Source: Leptospira ilyithenensis
Lineage (GTDB): Bacteria; Spirochaetota; Leptospiria; Leptospirales; Leptospiraceae
Direction of reading: 5' to 3'
DNA: 64,000 bases
Assembly (NCBI RefSeq): GCF_004771005.1
Contig: NZ_RQHV01000061.1
Location: 310,001-374,000 of the forward strand
Positions within the stretch are counted from its first letter, which is position 1; each line of letters opens with the position of its first letter. A model generated the notes under the pieces. It saw only the letters and a list, made by a program, of their open reading frames with translations. It was not told the origin of the DNA and ran no database searches. The position numbers and the translations under genes are program-made. Positions 9,989 through 18,223 of this stretch are shown one piece after another.

Positions 9989-11239
9989 TCACTTCCAGTG
10001 AAAATCAGGGAGAGAATCTTGGTAAAATAGGGATTTTGGAGCCTCGATCCCCCGATTTTCCCCAAAAGTCTCCGTCACCCAGCGTCTTTCCACGTAATCG
10101 CAAAAATCCTTCAGGTTTCTTCCCGAGGTTCCTTCCAATTTTTCAGAAAGGCTTAAGCGGTCTTCCCAGGAAAGCTGTCTCGCGTAACCTTCCAGAATTT
10201 GTGCCCTTTCTTCCTTATTGGGGAGAGGAAAAAATATCTTTCTGTCGAACCGGGAGAGAAGTGCCGAATCCAAATCTTTTTTTCTATTGGTGGCGCCGAT
10301 TGTGATGATGTTTGTCTGTTTGGCGAATCCGTCCAATTTACGAAGTAGAACACTGAGTAAGTTTCTGGTCGCCTCAAACAAACCGTCCTCCCTGGACGTG
10401 GCAAGAGAATCTATTTCATCTAAAAACAGCATGGAACGATCGAAGAGAGATGCCGCATCGAAAACCATGGCCAGATTTTGAGAAGATTCTCCGTAATATT
10501 TGCTTAATATGGATTCGATGGGAACATAGATCATTGGCACATTGCAAAGGTTAGCGGCTACTTTTGCCATCGTAGTTTTCCCCACACCCGGGTCTCCTTC
10601 AAAGAGAACCGCCCTAGGTAGAATTGTGGTGGGAAATTTGCGTGTGAATTTGGTAATCTCCAAAAACGGTTCCGGGCGAAGCAGGGGCATCACCAAACTT
10701 TCCATTACTTGTTTTTTTACATTTTCATAACCGAATACATGGTCGAAACTCAGCGCATTTTCTTTCAGATTTTCTTCTGCAGGATCAAAGACTTCCGCAC
10801 CTAATTTTCGTAAAACTTCTTTTGGGTTCGGCTTTGCACCTTCGGTACCGCTGAAAAAACGAAATAGCTCCAAACAGGTTTGAATTTCTTTGAAAGAATA
10901 ATCTCCTCTTTTTGAAATCTCGACTTTTAACAGATTGGTCTGGTACATAAATCGAAATCGAATCCGATTTGAAATATTCTTTTCCGGTTCGAAAAGATTT
11001 TCATTCAATGCCTGAATGCTGAAATAACCTTCCTCGAAATTATAAATCCTGAAGTTTTCGATGTAATTTCGAATGATTCCCAGAGATTCGAAAAGTTTTT
11101 CTTTTCCTGGATGAGGAGAAGAAAATTTGAAAATGATTTCTTCCTTTTCCGAGAGGAATTGGTAGCCATTTCCTCCCAATTCCGTGAAAAACAAATCTTT
11201 CGCTTTAAAAAAGTCTAATTGAGGAGAAGGACTGGACAT
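9989..11239 (-). CDS. AAA+ family ATPase
   Basis: 416 aa. The C-terminal half is a classical AAA module: Walker A GDPGVGKTTMAK, Walker B SMLFLDEID, sensor-1 region IGATNRKKDLD and arginine-finger region LLSRFDRKIFFP. The N-terminal ~150 residues are unrelated to known AAA adaptor domains that I can name and probably recognise the substrate. QVMESLVMPLLRPE before Walker A resembles the spastin/Vps4/ClpX-like linker. No membrane segments. It starts 85 bp from the divergent fliN. Target unknown; a remodelling or unfolding role is inferred only from the AAA class. Confidence 0.8.
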   Translation of the reverse strand: MSSPSPQLDFFKAKDLFFTELGGNGYQFLSEKEEIIFKFSSPHPGKEKLFESLGIIRNYIENFRIYNFEEGYFSIQALNENLFEPEKNISNRIRFRFMYQTNLLKVEISKRGDYSFKEIQTCLELFRFFSGTEGAKPNPKEVLRKLGAEVFDPAEENLKENALSFDHVFGYENVKKQVMESLVMPLLRPEPFLEITKFTRKFPTTILPRAVLFEGDPGVGKTTMAKVAANLCNVPMIYVPIESILSKYYGESSQNLAMVFDAASLFDRSMLFLDEIDSLATSREDGLFEATRNLLSVLLRKLDGFAKQTNIITIGATNRKKDLDSALLSRFDRKIFFPLPNKEERAQILEGYARQLSWEDRLSLSEKLEGTSGRNLKDFCDYVERRWVTETFGENRGIEAPKSLFYQDSLPDFHWK

Positions 11240-11323
11240 AAGAACGAAAAACAGGAAGATTTAATTTTTTTCAAGGAAGGAATTTTTATTTCACCGACAG
11301 TGTAAGAAAGAAGAGGTTTCCGT

Positions 11324-11839
11324 ATGGGCGAGGGTTCATTATCCCAAGAGGATATAGATGCATTATTGGGTGGATTTGGTGGTGGAAGCTCTACACCGGC
11401 AGGTGGTGGTGGTGGTCTTGATGACCTGGATGCACTTGTCGGCGGTGCCGGAGGCGGCGGTGACGACGGCCCTTCTTTTGCAGATATTGCTGCGGCACTT
11501 GGCCCCAGTTCCACACCAACCCCTTCCAAATCTTCCGCAAAATCCCAGTCTTCCCTCGGAGGAAGCAATACTGCAAACCTCAACTTACTCCTGGATGTCA
11601 CCCTACAGCTGACGATTGAACTGGGAAGAACCACAATGTTTATCAAAGACGTGCTGCAGTTGGCCGAAGGCACCGTTGTGGAATTGGATAAAAACATCGG
11701 TGAAGAACTGGACATTCTCGCAAATGGCAAGTTAGTAGGAAGGGGTAAGCTTATTGTGCTCGATGATTATTACGGAATTCAAATCACTCAGATCGTCGAT
11801 CCTATGGAAAGACTCGGCGGAGCGCCTGCCTTTATATAA
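11324..11839 (+). CDS. fliN: Flagellar motor switch protein FliN with FliM-like N-terminal motif
   Basis: 171 aa. The C-terminal ~85 residues are a SpoA/FliN domain (LLDVTLQLTIELGRTTM; GEELDILANGKLVGRGKL; YGIQITQIVDP) of the flagellar C-ring. The N-terminus LSQEDIDALLGGFGGG nearly matches the FliM N-terminal CheY-P-binding peptide (LSQDEIDALL in the fliM of this window). A second degenerate copy, DDLDALVGGAGGGG, follows. The remainder of the extension is Gly/Pro/Ser-rich and probably flexible. This resembles Bacillus FliY signalling at the N-terminus but lacks a CheC domain. It is the first gene before a GNAT gene. Confidence 0.92.
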   Translation: MGEGSLSQEDIDALLGGFGGGSSTPAGGGGGLDDLDALVGGAGGGGDDGPSFADIAAALGPSSTPTPSKSSAKSQSSLGGSNTANLNLLLDVTLQLTIELGRTTMFIKDVLQLAEGTVVELDKNIGEELDILANGKLVGRGKLIVLDDYYGIQITQIVDPMERLGGAPAFI

Positions 11840-11850
11840 ATAAATAACCG

Positions 11851-12297
11851 ATGACCGATCCGGAGATTCATTTTGAAAAAATTGTAAACCCTGATGCGTC
11901 TACTCAGGAATTTCTATGGTCCCAATTGCATTCCTACAGTCTTTCCAAATTGAATGATCCTCATATGGAAGAAACTCAGTTCTTTTGTTTGTTGGCCAAA
12001 AGAGAAGACAAGATCATTGCGGCAGCGCTTGGTTATATGTACTTCCGGGGTTTGAATCTTCAGTTGCTTTGGGTGGATTCGGAGGAGAGGGGAAAGAATC
12101 TAGGCAAAGAGATGCTGCAAAGAGTGGAGGTGGAAGCGGTTCAATTGAATTGTTCTCTGATTTTCGGTTATTCTTTCGGATTCCAAGCACCCAAATTCTA
12201 TCTCCAGGAAGGATACGAACAAGTAGGTCATATTTCCGATTTTCCTCCAGGCCATAATTGTTTTTTTCTATCTAAGAAATTATCCGCTTCCGGGTAG
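11851..12297 (+). CDS. GNAT-family N-acetyltransferase
   Basis: 148 aa. LLWVDSEERGKNLGKEML (about 66-83) carries the GNAT acetyl-CoA pyrophosphate loop (R/Q-x-x-G-x-G/A type, here ERGKNLG). The rest fits the fold, ending in an aromatic C-terminal strand (GYEQVGHISDFPPGHN). It starts 11 nt after fliN and is probably co-transcribed with it. The acceptor substrate cannot be told from sequence. Confidence 0.8.
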   Translation: MTDPEIHFEKIVNPDASTQEFLWSQLHSYSLSKLNDPHMEETQFFCLLAKREDKIIAAALGYMYFRGLNLQLLWVDSEERGKNLGKEMLQRVEVEAVQLNCSLIFGYSFGFQAPKFYLQEGYEQVGHISDFPPGHNCFFLSKKLSASG

Positions 12298-12321
12298 ATC
12301 TTTTTTATTTTTTAAAAACAC

Positions 12322-12350
12322 TTGCCTATATGAATTGGGTTTTCGATAAC
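12322..12350 (+). promoter_or_regulatory. Sigma-70-type promoter, possibly giving a leaderless mRNA
   Basis: TTGCCT (12322-12327) and GATAAC (12345-12350) are separated by 17 bp. The next gene's ATG is at 12358, only 7 bp after the -10, so transcription would begin at or just before the start codon. There is no ribosome-binding site in front of that ATG. Confidence 0.45.
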
Positions 12351-12357
12351 TTCAGTC

Positions 12358-13041
12358 ATGATTCGTATTTGTTTACTCACTACAGTTTTTCTTTTCCTAT
12401 TTCAATGCAAGGGAACTACTTTACCCCTTCCTTTCGGTACTGAAATGCGTATTATGCCTGTCGATACCGCAGGTACGGGTAAAATCGATACAAATGGTTA
12501 TTATCTTCCCGAAAAGGATAATTACAGAGTTGTCTACTTGGAAATTGATAAAAATACGGATGGTTCTTCCGACGAATTCGTCTGGCAAGGGCATAGCACC
12601 GTCCAAGATCCGAACACTCCTTTAAAAAAGATGGTAAAGGTTCACGAAGAAGTAGATGAAAATTATGATGGAAAAATCGATCTCTTACGTTGGATGCTGC
12701 CCAATGAAAAGATAGTAATGGTTCAAAAAGACGCGGATAAAGACGGATTTTTCGAAACCACTCAATATTATAATTTTAATAACAGATCCGTTCGCAAAGA
12801 AGTGGATACTGACAAAAACGGTTTTGCCGATATTTTTATCTTCTTTGATAGAGCTGAGATTGATTCGGACGGGGATCGTATCCCGGATTTGTATGTTACC
12901 GGAAAGTCCGATTTGGAATTGGAAGAAAAGGCAACTAACCGAAGGGATACGAAACCTTTGAAAAAAGACGAATCTTACCTATTCAATCAGAAATTTCTTC
13001 CTATGGAGCAAAGAGCCATTATCGGAAGCGGTCTTCTCTGA
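12358..13041 (+). CDS. Lipoprotein with thrombospondin type-3-like Asp-rich repeats
   Basis: 227 aa. The lipobox is in FLFLFQCKG with the lipidated Cys at about residue 17. Repeats with calcium-ligand spacing follow: DKNTDGSSDEF, DENYDGKIDLL, DADKDGFFETT, DTDKNGFADIF and DSDGDRIPDLY. They are 25-40 residues apart and resemble type-3 thrombospondin or EF-hand-loop-like Ca-binding segments. Probably a calcium-binding surface or periplasmic lipoprotein. The function is unknown. Confidence 0.78.
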   Translation: MIRICLLTTVFLFLFQCKGTTLPLPFGTEMRIMPVDTAGTGKIDTNGYYLPEKDNYRVVYLEIDKNTDGSSDEFVWQGHSTVQDPNTPLKKMVKVHEEVDENYDGKIDLLRWMLPNEKIVMVQKDADKDGFFETTQYYNFNNRSVRKEVDTDKNGFADIFIFFDRAEIDSDGDRIPDLYVTGKSDLELEEKATNRRDTKPLKKDESYLFNQKFLPMEQRAIIGSGLL

Positions 13042-13058
13042 TTTTTTTCTTGCAGCCA

Positions 13059-13094
13059 AACATAGTTCCTTTCAGTTTGGAGAGGAACTATGTT
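13059..13094 (+). other. Perfect 12-bp stem-loop in the gap before the RNHCP gene
   Basis: AACATAGTTCCT (13059-13070) pairs perfectly with AGGAACTATGTT (13083-13094) around a 12-nt loop. No T-run follows, so it is not a standard terminator. The 243-bp gap (13042-13284) also holds two copies of CAAAGGATA (13186, 13230). It may be a 3' end structure for the lipoprotein mRNA or part of a small RNA. I see no short gene in the gap. Confidence 0.5.
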
Positions 13095-13284
13095 ACACTA
13101 CCAGGTCATTGCCTAACAAGCCGATTGAGACAACTCTTCCAGAGTAGTTTCCTTTAATTTATAGCGGTTTGTTGCGGCACAGCTTCAAAGGATACATTCT
13201 AGATTTCAGTTTTCTCCATTGGCAGATTCCAAAGGATATACATCCTTTTCTCTTTAAGAGAGCTTCGCTTGCCGCGAAACGGAA

Positions 13285-13746
13285 ATGACTAAAGACTTTC
13301 ATGAAACCCATTTCGTAAAAATTACCAAAAAGAAAAAATTCGATGATTTTGATTCGGAAGAAGAATCAAAAGAACGAAACAAACAGATTACTTATAGAAA
13401 CAATTCCTGCCAGGATGAATTTCGATGTAAACACTGTAAGGCGATGATCGGCCAGATTGGTTTTGGAACCAGCCAAAGAAACCATTGTCCCAACTGTTTG
13501 CATAGCCTTCATGTGGATAAAAGTCCGGGAGATAGGGCTTCCGATTGCGGAAGTATTATGGAGCCGATTTCCATTTGGGTCCGCAAAGAAGAATGGGTCT
13601 TGCTTCACAGATGCAAAGGTTGCGGAGTCATCCACGCCAATCGTATCGGGCCGGATGATAATGAAATTTTACTTCTTTCCCTTGCGGCAAAAGCACTGGC
13701 AAAGCCCTGTGTCCCTTTGTATAAGGAAGAAGAAAGTTGGGAGTAG
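13285..13746 (+). CDS. RNHCP domain (zinc-ribbon-like) protein
   Basis: 153 aa. The core matches the RNHCP family: CKHCKAMIGQIGFG, QRNHCPNCLHSLHVD, the later MEPISIWV and HRCKGCGVIHANRIGPDDN. CxxC pairs at ~50-53, ~72-75 and ~114-117 imply zinc binding. The family name comes from the RNHCP string seen here. The ~45-residue N-terminus is Lys/Glu-rich. Family function is not established. It is followed by a bidirectional terminator. Confidence 0.86.
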   Translation: MTKDFHETHFVKITKKKKFDDFDSEEESKERNKQITYRNNSCQDEFRCKHCKAMIGQIGFGTSQRNHCPNCLHSLHVDKSPGDRASDCGSIMEPISIWVRKEEWVLLHRCKGCGVIHANRIGPDDNEILLLSLAAKALAKPCVPLYKEEESWE

Positions 13747-13758
13747 TTTGAAATAAAT

Positions 13759-13803
13759 AAAATTCCCCGGTTTTCCTTAAATCCATTCCGGCCGGGGAAT
13801 TTT
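13759..13803. terminator. Bidirectional intrinsic terminator between convergent genes
   Basis: AAAATTCCCCGG (13759-13770) pairs with CCGGGGAATTTT (13792-13803) around a 21-nt loop. The A and T flanks let it serve both the RNHCP gene (plus) and the SPFH gene ending at 13820 (minus). Confidence 0.8.
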
Positions 13804-13819
13804 ACAAAATCAAATCAAG

Positions 13820-14752
13820 TTATTCTTTCGTTTTTGACCTTGTTCCTGTTAGGTTGGCAATCAGGTTCGGCAGATTCATTACATCAGCGGGGATGAGTAT
13901 CTCCGTATTTTCTTTGGCAAGATTGAGAAAATTTTGGATGAATGCCCTGGTAATCTGCAATTTGACTGCGGATCCTCCTTCCTGTTCGGCAATGGAACTT
14001 GCAACTGATTCGATACCTTTTGCACTCGCTTGTGCAATTGATTCGATTTCCGAAGCCTTACCTTCTGCCGAGTTGATCCTTCTTTGTTTTTCCCCTTCCG
14101 ATTTGTTGATCGCTTCTTCTTTGAGACCGAGGGAACGATTGATTCTTGAGTCTCTTTCTCCTTCCGAAAGTAAAATCTGCGAACGTTTCGAAATTTGAGC
14201 TTTCTTCTCTTTTTCCATCGCATCTAACACTGATTTTGGGGGAACGATATTTAAAATCTCATAACGGTTTACTTTGATTCCCCAAGGACCGGAGGCTTGG
14301 TCCACTGCGGCGACGATCGTCGAATTGATCATATCCTTTTCTCCACCGATGGTTTTGTCCAATTCCATGGTTCCGATGATGGAACGCATTGTGGTTTGTG
14401 CCAATTGAATGGAAGCAAATTTGTAATCCTGAATTCCATAAGCCGCACGAACAGGATCGATTACTTTGATATAAAGTACTCCATCTACTTTCACCTGTAC
14501 GTTGTCATGTGTAATACAGATTTGAGGTTGTACGTCGATGGCCTGTTCTTTTAAAGACAGATAATAAGCGTCCCGATCAACAAAGGGAACCAAAAGATGA
14601 AAGCCTGCGCGGAGAGTCCGATTGTATTTTCCCAATCTTTCTACGATTAACACGTCTTGTGCGGGGATGATTCTGATGCAACGAAAGATCTTATAGGCAA
14701 GATAGATGGTAACGATTGTCCAAAAACCAACGATTATATAATTTTCACTCAT
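13820..14752 (-). CDS. SPFH/band-7 membrane protein (QmcA-like), paralogue 1
   Basis: 310 aa. An N-terminal membrane anchor (IIVGFWTIVTIYLAYKIF) is followed by the band-7 domain (VLIVERLGKYNRTLRAGFHLLVPFVD; EQAIDVQPQICITHDNV) and an Ala/Glu-rich coiled segment (~200-265). Membership in the stomatin/QmcA group is clear. Such proteins form membrane cages and partner with NfeD proteins. It starts 2 nt after its paralogue's stop and is last in the nfeD-SPFH-SPFH set. The C-terminus ends LTGTRSKTKE. Confidence 0.9.
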   Translation of the reverse strand: MSENYIIVGFWTIVTIYLAYKIFRCIRIIPAQDVLIVERLGKYNRTLRAGFHLLVPFVDRDAYYLSLKEQAIDVQPQICITHDNVQVKVDGVLYIKVIDPVRAAYGIQDYKFASIQLAQTTMRSIIGTMELDKTIGGEKDMINSTIVAAVDQASGPWGIKVNRYEILNIVPPKSVLDAMEKEKKAQISKRSQILLSEGERDSRINRSLGLKEEAINKSEGEKQRRINSAEGKASEIESIAQASAKGIESVASSIAEQEGGSAVKLQITRAFIQNFLNLAKENTEILIPADVMNLPNLIANLTGTRSKTKE

Positions 14753-14754
14753 TT

Positions 14755-15681
14755 TTATTCTCCTTGGTTACTGTTTGGCAATTTTGTAGTGATTCGGGAA
14801 AGTCCTTCGAAGACTCCTCCTATATTGGCCAGGTTTTCCGGAACGACTGTTGTTTTCGATGTTTTCAGGATCGTTCCCAATGCGTCCAGATACTCTTGGG
14901 TGATCTGCAAGCTCACTGCTTCTTTTCCACCTTTTTTGTTAATGGCTTCGGAAACCAATTTTAGTCCGCGCGCTGTTGCCGTTGCGATGACTTCGATTTC
15001 TTTGGCTCTACCTTCCGCTTCATTGACCAGTCGGATTTTTTCTCCTTCGGAGATATTGATTGATTCTTGTCTTTCACCTACGGATTTGTTTACAAGGGAT
15101 TCTTTCTCACCTTGAGAAATGGTAATCTCCGCTCTTCTTTCTCTTTCCGCCTTCATCTGGTTTTCCATTTCCAAAAGGATTTGTTTGGGAGGAGTTATGT
15201 TTCTGATTTCATAACGGGTCACTTTGATTCCCCAAGGGTCGGTCGCGCGATCGATGTTGGAAACCACATTTGCATTGATTTCTTCTCTTTCCGATAACAG
15301 ATTGTCTAACACTAGTTTGCCGATTTCCGAACGCAAGGTCGTTTGTGCAAGTTGCGAAGTCGCCAACATGAAATTGTCGATTCCGTAAGATGCTTTTTCG
15401 CTGTCGATTACCTTCATATACAAAACCCCGTCCACTTCTACGGAGACGTTGTCTTTGGTAATGCACACTTGCGGATCGATATCAATCGTCTGTTCTTTTA
15501 GATTTTGTCTGTAACGGATTTGATCGACGAAAGGGATCATAAAATAAAATCCTGGTTTGAGAACACCTTGAAATACGCCTAACCTTTCTTTGATGTGTTC
15601 GCTTTGTTCCGGAACGATGATGATTGTTTTACTGATGATATAAATCAGCAAAACAAAGATAATGATGAATACAGAGCCCAT
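14755..15681 (-). CDS. SPFH/band-7 membrane protein (QmcA-like), paralogue 2
   Basis: 308 aa, similar along its length to the neighbouring SPFH protein: N-terminal anchor (VFIIIFVLLIYIISKTIIIV), band-7 region (RLGVFQGVLKPGFYFMIPFVD; EQTIDIDPQVCITKDNV) and a helical region rich in charged residues. Two tandem copies suggest hetero-oligomeric cages, as with HflK/HflC or prohibitins. NfeD lies 108 nt upstream in the same direction. Confidence 0.9.
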   Translation of the reverse strand: MGSVFIIIFVLLIYIISKTIIIVPEQSEHIKERLGVFQGVLKPGFYFMIPFVDQIRYRQNLKEQTIDIDPQVCITKDNVSVEVDGVLYMKVIDSEKASYGIDNFMLATSQLAQTTLRSEIGKLVLDNLLSEREEINANVVSNIDRATDPWGIKVTRYEIRNITPPKQILLEMENQMKAERERRAEITISQGEKESLVNKSVGERQESINISEGEKIRLVNEAEGRAKEIEVIATATARGLKLVSEAINKKGGKEAVSLQITQEYLDALGTILKTSKTTVVPENLANIGGVFEGLSRITTKLPNSNQGE

Positions 15682-15789
15682 GTATCTTTCTTTTCTCCTT
15701 ATTCTGACTAGGACGTTATGATAGACTAAGGCAGGGAAAGAGAAAAGGGATTTTTTATTGGAATCGTTTTTTTTTAAATCGAAAAAGAA

Positions 15790-16251
15790 TTAATCTCCAA
15801 GTGAAATTTTTTCCACTGTGAATGTAAGATTGTCACGAGATAAAATTCTTACTTGGGAACCTTTGGGAATTTTTTCCTTTTGGCTGATGGCATCCCAGAC
15901 AGTTCCTTGGAATAGCACTTTGCCTCCCAGCTGTCCTACCAAAACATCCGTTTCCACAGGGACGATCTGTTGCAAATAATCGTCTTTGATAAAAGGATCA
16001 ACAGTCGATTCCGATTTGAATAATTTCTTAACGGCAGAGCCGCCTAAAATCAGCGAGGCAAGTGTGGAAATCATCCAGACTACCACTTGGGCGGTAAAAC
16101 TCATCGGTATCAGTCGCGCGGCAATCCCTGTGATGATTCCGCCGATTCCTAAGAACATAATAAATGTACCCGGAAAAACAAATTCCAAAGCTAAAAATAG
16201 AATTCCGCCTATGATCCAAAGGTAAGGGGATTGTTCGAATAAAATCTCCAA
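15790..16251 (-). CDS. NfeD-like membrane protein
   Basis: 153 aa if started at TTG 16251, which has AGGAG 6 nt upstream and gives the ~150-aa length of E. coli YbbJ. An ATG at 16344 would add 31 hydrophilic residues and place its start only 5 bp from the divergent haem-protein start. Three or four hydrophobic segments (WIIGGILFLALEFVF; FIMFLGIGGIITGI; VVVWMISTLASLIL) precede a C-terminal OB-type NfeD domain (VETDVLVGQLGGKVLFQGT). NfeD pairs with SPFH proteins, here two downstream. Family firm; start less so. Confidence 0.83.
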   Translation of the reverse strand: MEILFEQSPYLWIIGGILFLALEFVFPGTFIMFLGIGGIITGIAARLIPMSFTAQVVVWMISTLASLILGGSAVKKLFKSESTVDPFIKDDYLQQIVPVETDVLVGQLGGKVLFQGTVWDAISQKEKIPKGSQVRILSRDNLTFTVEKISLGD

Positions 16252-16349
16252 TATTTGCTCCTGTATGGAATCAAGACCGGTCTCCGGCCCATTAGCAAGA
16301 TAAAAATATACTTTGAATTCATCCTCTTTCCTAAACCCTGTCATGAGAT

Positions 16350-16790
16350 ATGAAAAGGGTAACTTATCTATTTTTGATTCTCTCGGTACTTGTCCAATTC
16401 ATTCCTGTAGAAAGAGATAATCCGGAAGAGTCCGCACCGATTCGCGCGGATTCCAAATTGAATTCCATCTTGGAAAGAAGCTGTTACGATTGTCATTCCC
16501 ATAAAACAAAATGGCCGATCTATTCTTATGTATTTCCCGTATCCTATTTTGTTTCCAATCATGTAAAGGAAGGAAGGGAAGAACTCAATTTCTCCGAATG
16601 GGAAAAACTTTCCATTGATAAAAAAATCAAAAAAGCGGATTCGATTTTGGAAGCGGTCGAAGAGGAAGAGATGCCTCTGAAATCCTACACTTGGATTCAT
16701 AGAGATGCGGTCATTGGCGAAGAAGATATAAAAATACTGAAAGACTGGATTTCCGCACTGGAAGAGGAGAGCGAAAAGGAATCGTTATGA
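16350..16790 (+). CDS. Periplasmic haem-binding-domain (Haem_bd) c-type protein
   Basis: 146 aa with an N-terminal hydrophobic signal/anchor ([14 protein letters not shown]). CYDCHS (45-50) is a CxxCH haem c site, followed by [16 protein letters not shown] and [14 protein letters not shown], the hallmark of the PF14376-type haem-binding domain. Probably a small membrane-anchored electron carrier or sensor facing the periplasm. Its stop overlaps the argH start by 4 nt (ATGA). Confidence 0.87.
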   Translation: MKRVTYLFLILSVLVQFIPVERDNPEESAPIRADSKLNSILERSCYDCHSHKTKWPIYSYVFPVSYFVSNHVKEGREELNFSEWEKLSIDKKIKKADSILEAVEEEEMPLKSYTWIHRDAVIGEEDIKILKDWISALEEESEKESL

Positions 16791-18223
16791 AAGAAAAAAA
16801 ACTTTGGGGAGGACGATTTTCAGAAGCTCCTTCCTCACTTATGGTTCGAATCGGTGAGTCGATTAGTTTTGATAAGGAATTGTACAAACAGGACATTACC
16901 GGATCTATTTCCCATTCCAGAATGCTGAGAAAGATAGGGATTCTTACCGGAGAAGAACAGAAAAAAATTGAAGATACTTTAAAACTCATCGGAAAGGAAA
17001 TAGAATCGGGTAAATTCGAATTCAAAATAGAAAACGAAGACATTCATATGTCCATTGAGTCCCGCCTAACTGATATTCTCGGAGACTTGGGGAAAAAATT
17101 ACATACGGCACGTTCCAGAAACGATCAGGTCTCGCAAGACGTACGTCTCTACCTGAAAGAAGAAATTACAAATATCCTAAGTCTTTTGTTTTCCCTTTTG
17201 GAAAGTTGGCTGGAGAAGGCGGAAAAATCGGTCGACATCGTCATTCCGGGATACACTCATTTGCAGATTGCACAGCCAATCCGGGCCTCTCATTATTTTT
17301 TATCCCATTTTTGGGCGAACTTACGTGACTTTGAAGATTTTTTATCGGCAAGGGAAAGGGCAGACGAACTGGTATTAGGTTCCGGTGCCCTGGCCGGTGT
17401 GAATTATGCGACGGATAGAAATTTTTTACAAAAGGATTTGAATCTGGGGAGAATCTCCGAAAATTCAATGGATGCTGTTTCGCAAAGAGATCATATCCTG
17501 AAATTTTTATTCGTATCTTCCCAGTTTTATATACATGCTTCCCGATTTTGCGAAGAGATCATTTTGTTTTCTTCTCAGGAATTTTCTTATTTCAAACTTC
17601 CCGATTCGCTTACCACCGGTTCGTCGATCATGCCTCAGAAAAAAAATCCTGATGTTGCCGAATTGATTCGGGGAAAAACGGGAAGAGTTGTTGGAGGACT
17701 CAACCATGTTCTGATGATGATGAAGGGAACACCTTCTGCGTACAATCGGGATTTTCAAGAAGACAAAATCCCTTTGTTTGACACGGTAAAACAGGTAAAA
17801 CTTGCCATAGAAGGGATTCGGGAGATGGTTTCCGGCCTTGAGATTTTTCCGGCAAATGCGGTGAGAAGTCTACGTTCCGGTTTTTCCACTGCTACGGATC
17901 TCGCAGACTGGCTCGTTTTTCAAAAAAAGATTCCTTTCCGAACCTCACATGAAATTGTTGGGGAGCTTGTGAAACATTGTTCCTCCAGGGGTTGGGATTT
18001 ATTTACCATTCCACAAGGGGAAAGAGGAAAGATCCATGCAGTCCTCGCCGATCCGGGTTATGAGGATGCAATTGTACTCGAGACTTCTTGCGATAAAAAG
18101 AATGTTCCCGGGGGAACTTCCAAACCAATGCAGAAAGAACAACTAAAGAATGCTAAGCGAAAACTAAAAGAACTAGAAAAACGATTTCAAATTCAATCTT
18201 CCAAAGGCAAAAAGAATGTTTAA
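16787..18223 (+). CDS. argH: Argininosuccinate lyase
   Basis: 478 aa. It cleaves argininosuccinate to arginine and fumarate, the last arginine step. The fumarase/aspartase signature [12 protein letters not shown] (279-290) carries the catalytic Ser280, and H158 lies in [10 protein letters not shown]. The N-terminal [10 protein letters not shown] is family-typical. It is coupled by ATGA to the upstream haem protein and overlaps the downstream cyclophilin lipoprotein by 8 nt. Joining argH to this run looks like a genomic arrangement, not a functional one. Confidence 0.95.
   Translation: MKEKKLWGGRFSEAPSSLMVRIGESISFDKELYKQDITGSISHSRMLRKIGILTGEEQKKIEDTLKLIGKEIESGKFEFKIENEDIHMSIESRLTDILGDLGKKLHTARSRNDQVSQDVRLYLKEEITNILSLLFSLLESWLEKAEKSVDIVIPGYTHLQIAQPIRASHYFLSHFWANLRDFEDFLSARERADELVLGSGALAGVNYATDRNFLQKDLNLGRISENSMDAVSQRDHILKFLFVSSQFYIHASRFCEEIILFSSQEFSYFKLPDSLTTGSSIMPQKKNPDVAELIRGKTGRVVGGLNHVLMMMKGTPSAYNRDFQEDKIPLFDTVKQVKLAIEGIREMVSGLEIFPANAVRSLRSGFSTATDLADWLVFQKKIPFRTSHEIVGELVKHCSSRGWDLFTIPQGERGKIHAVLADPGYEDAIVLETSCDKKNVPGGTSKPMQKEQLKNAKRKLKELEKRFQIQSSKGKKNV

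Noticed and set aside
11215..11730. 171-codon frame antisense to fliN
   Set aside because: Its Ser/Pro-rich make-up is the reverse of the Gly-rich fliN tail; fliN itself has clear domains.
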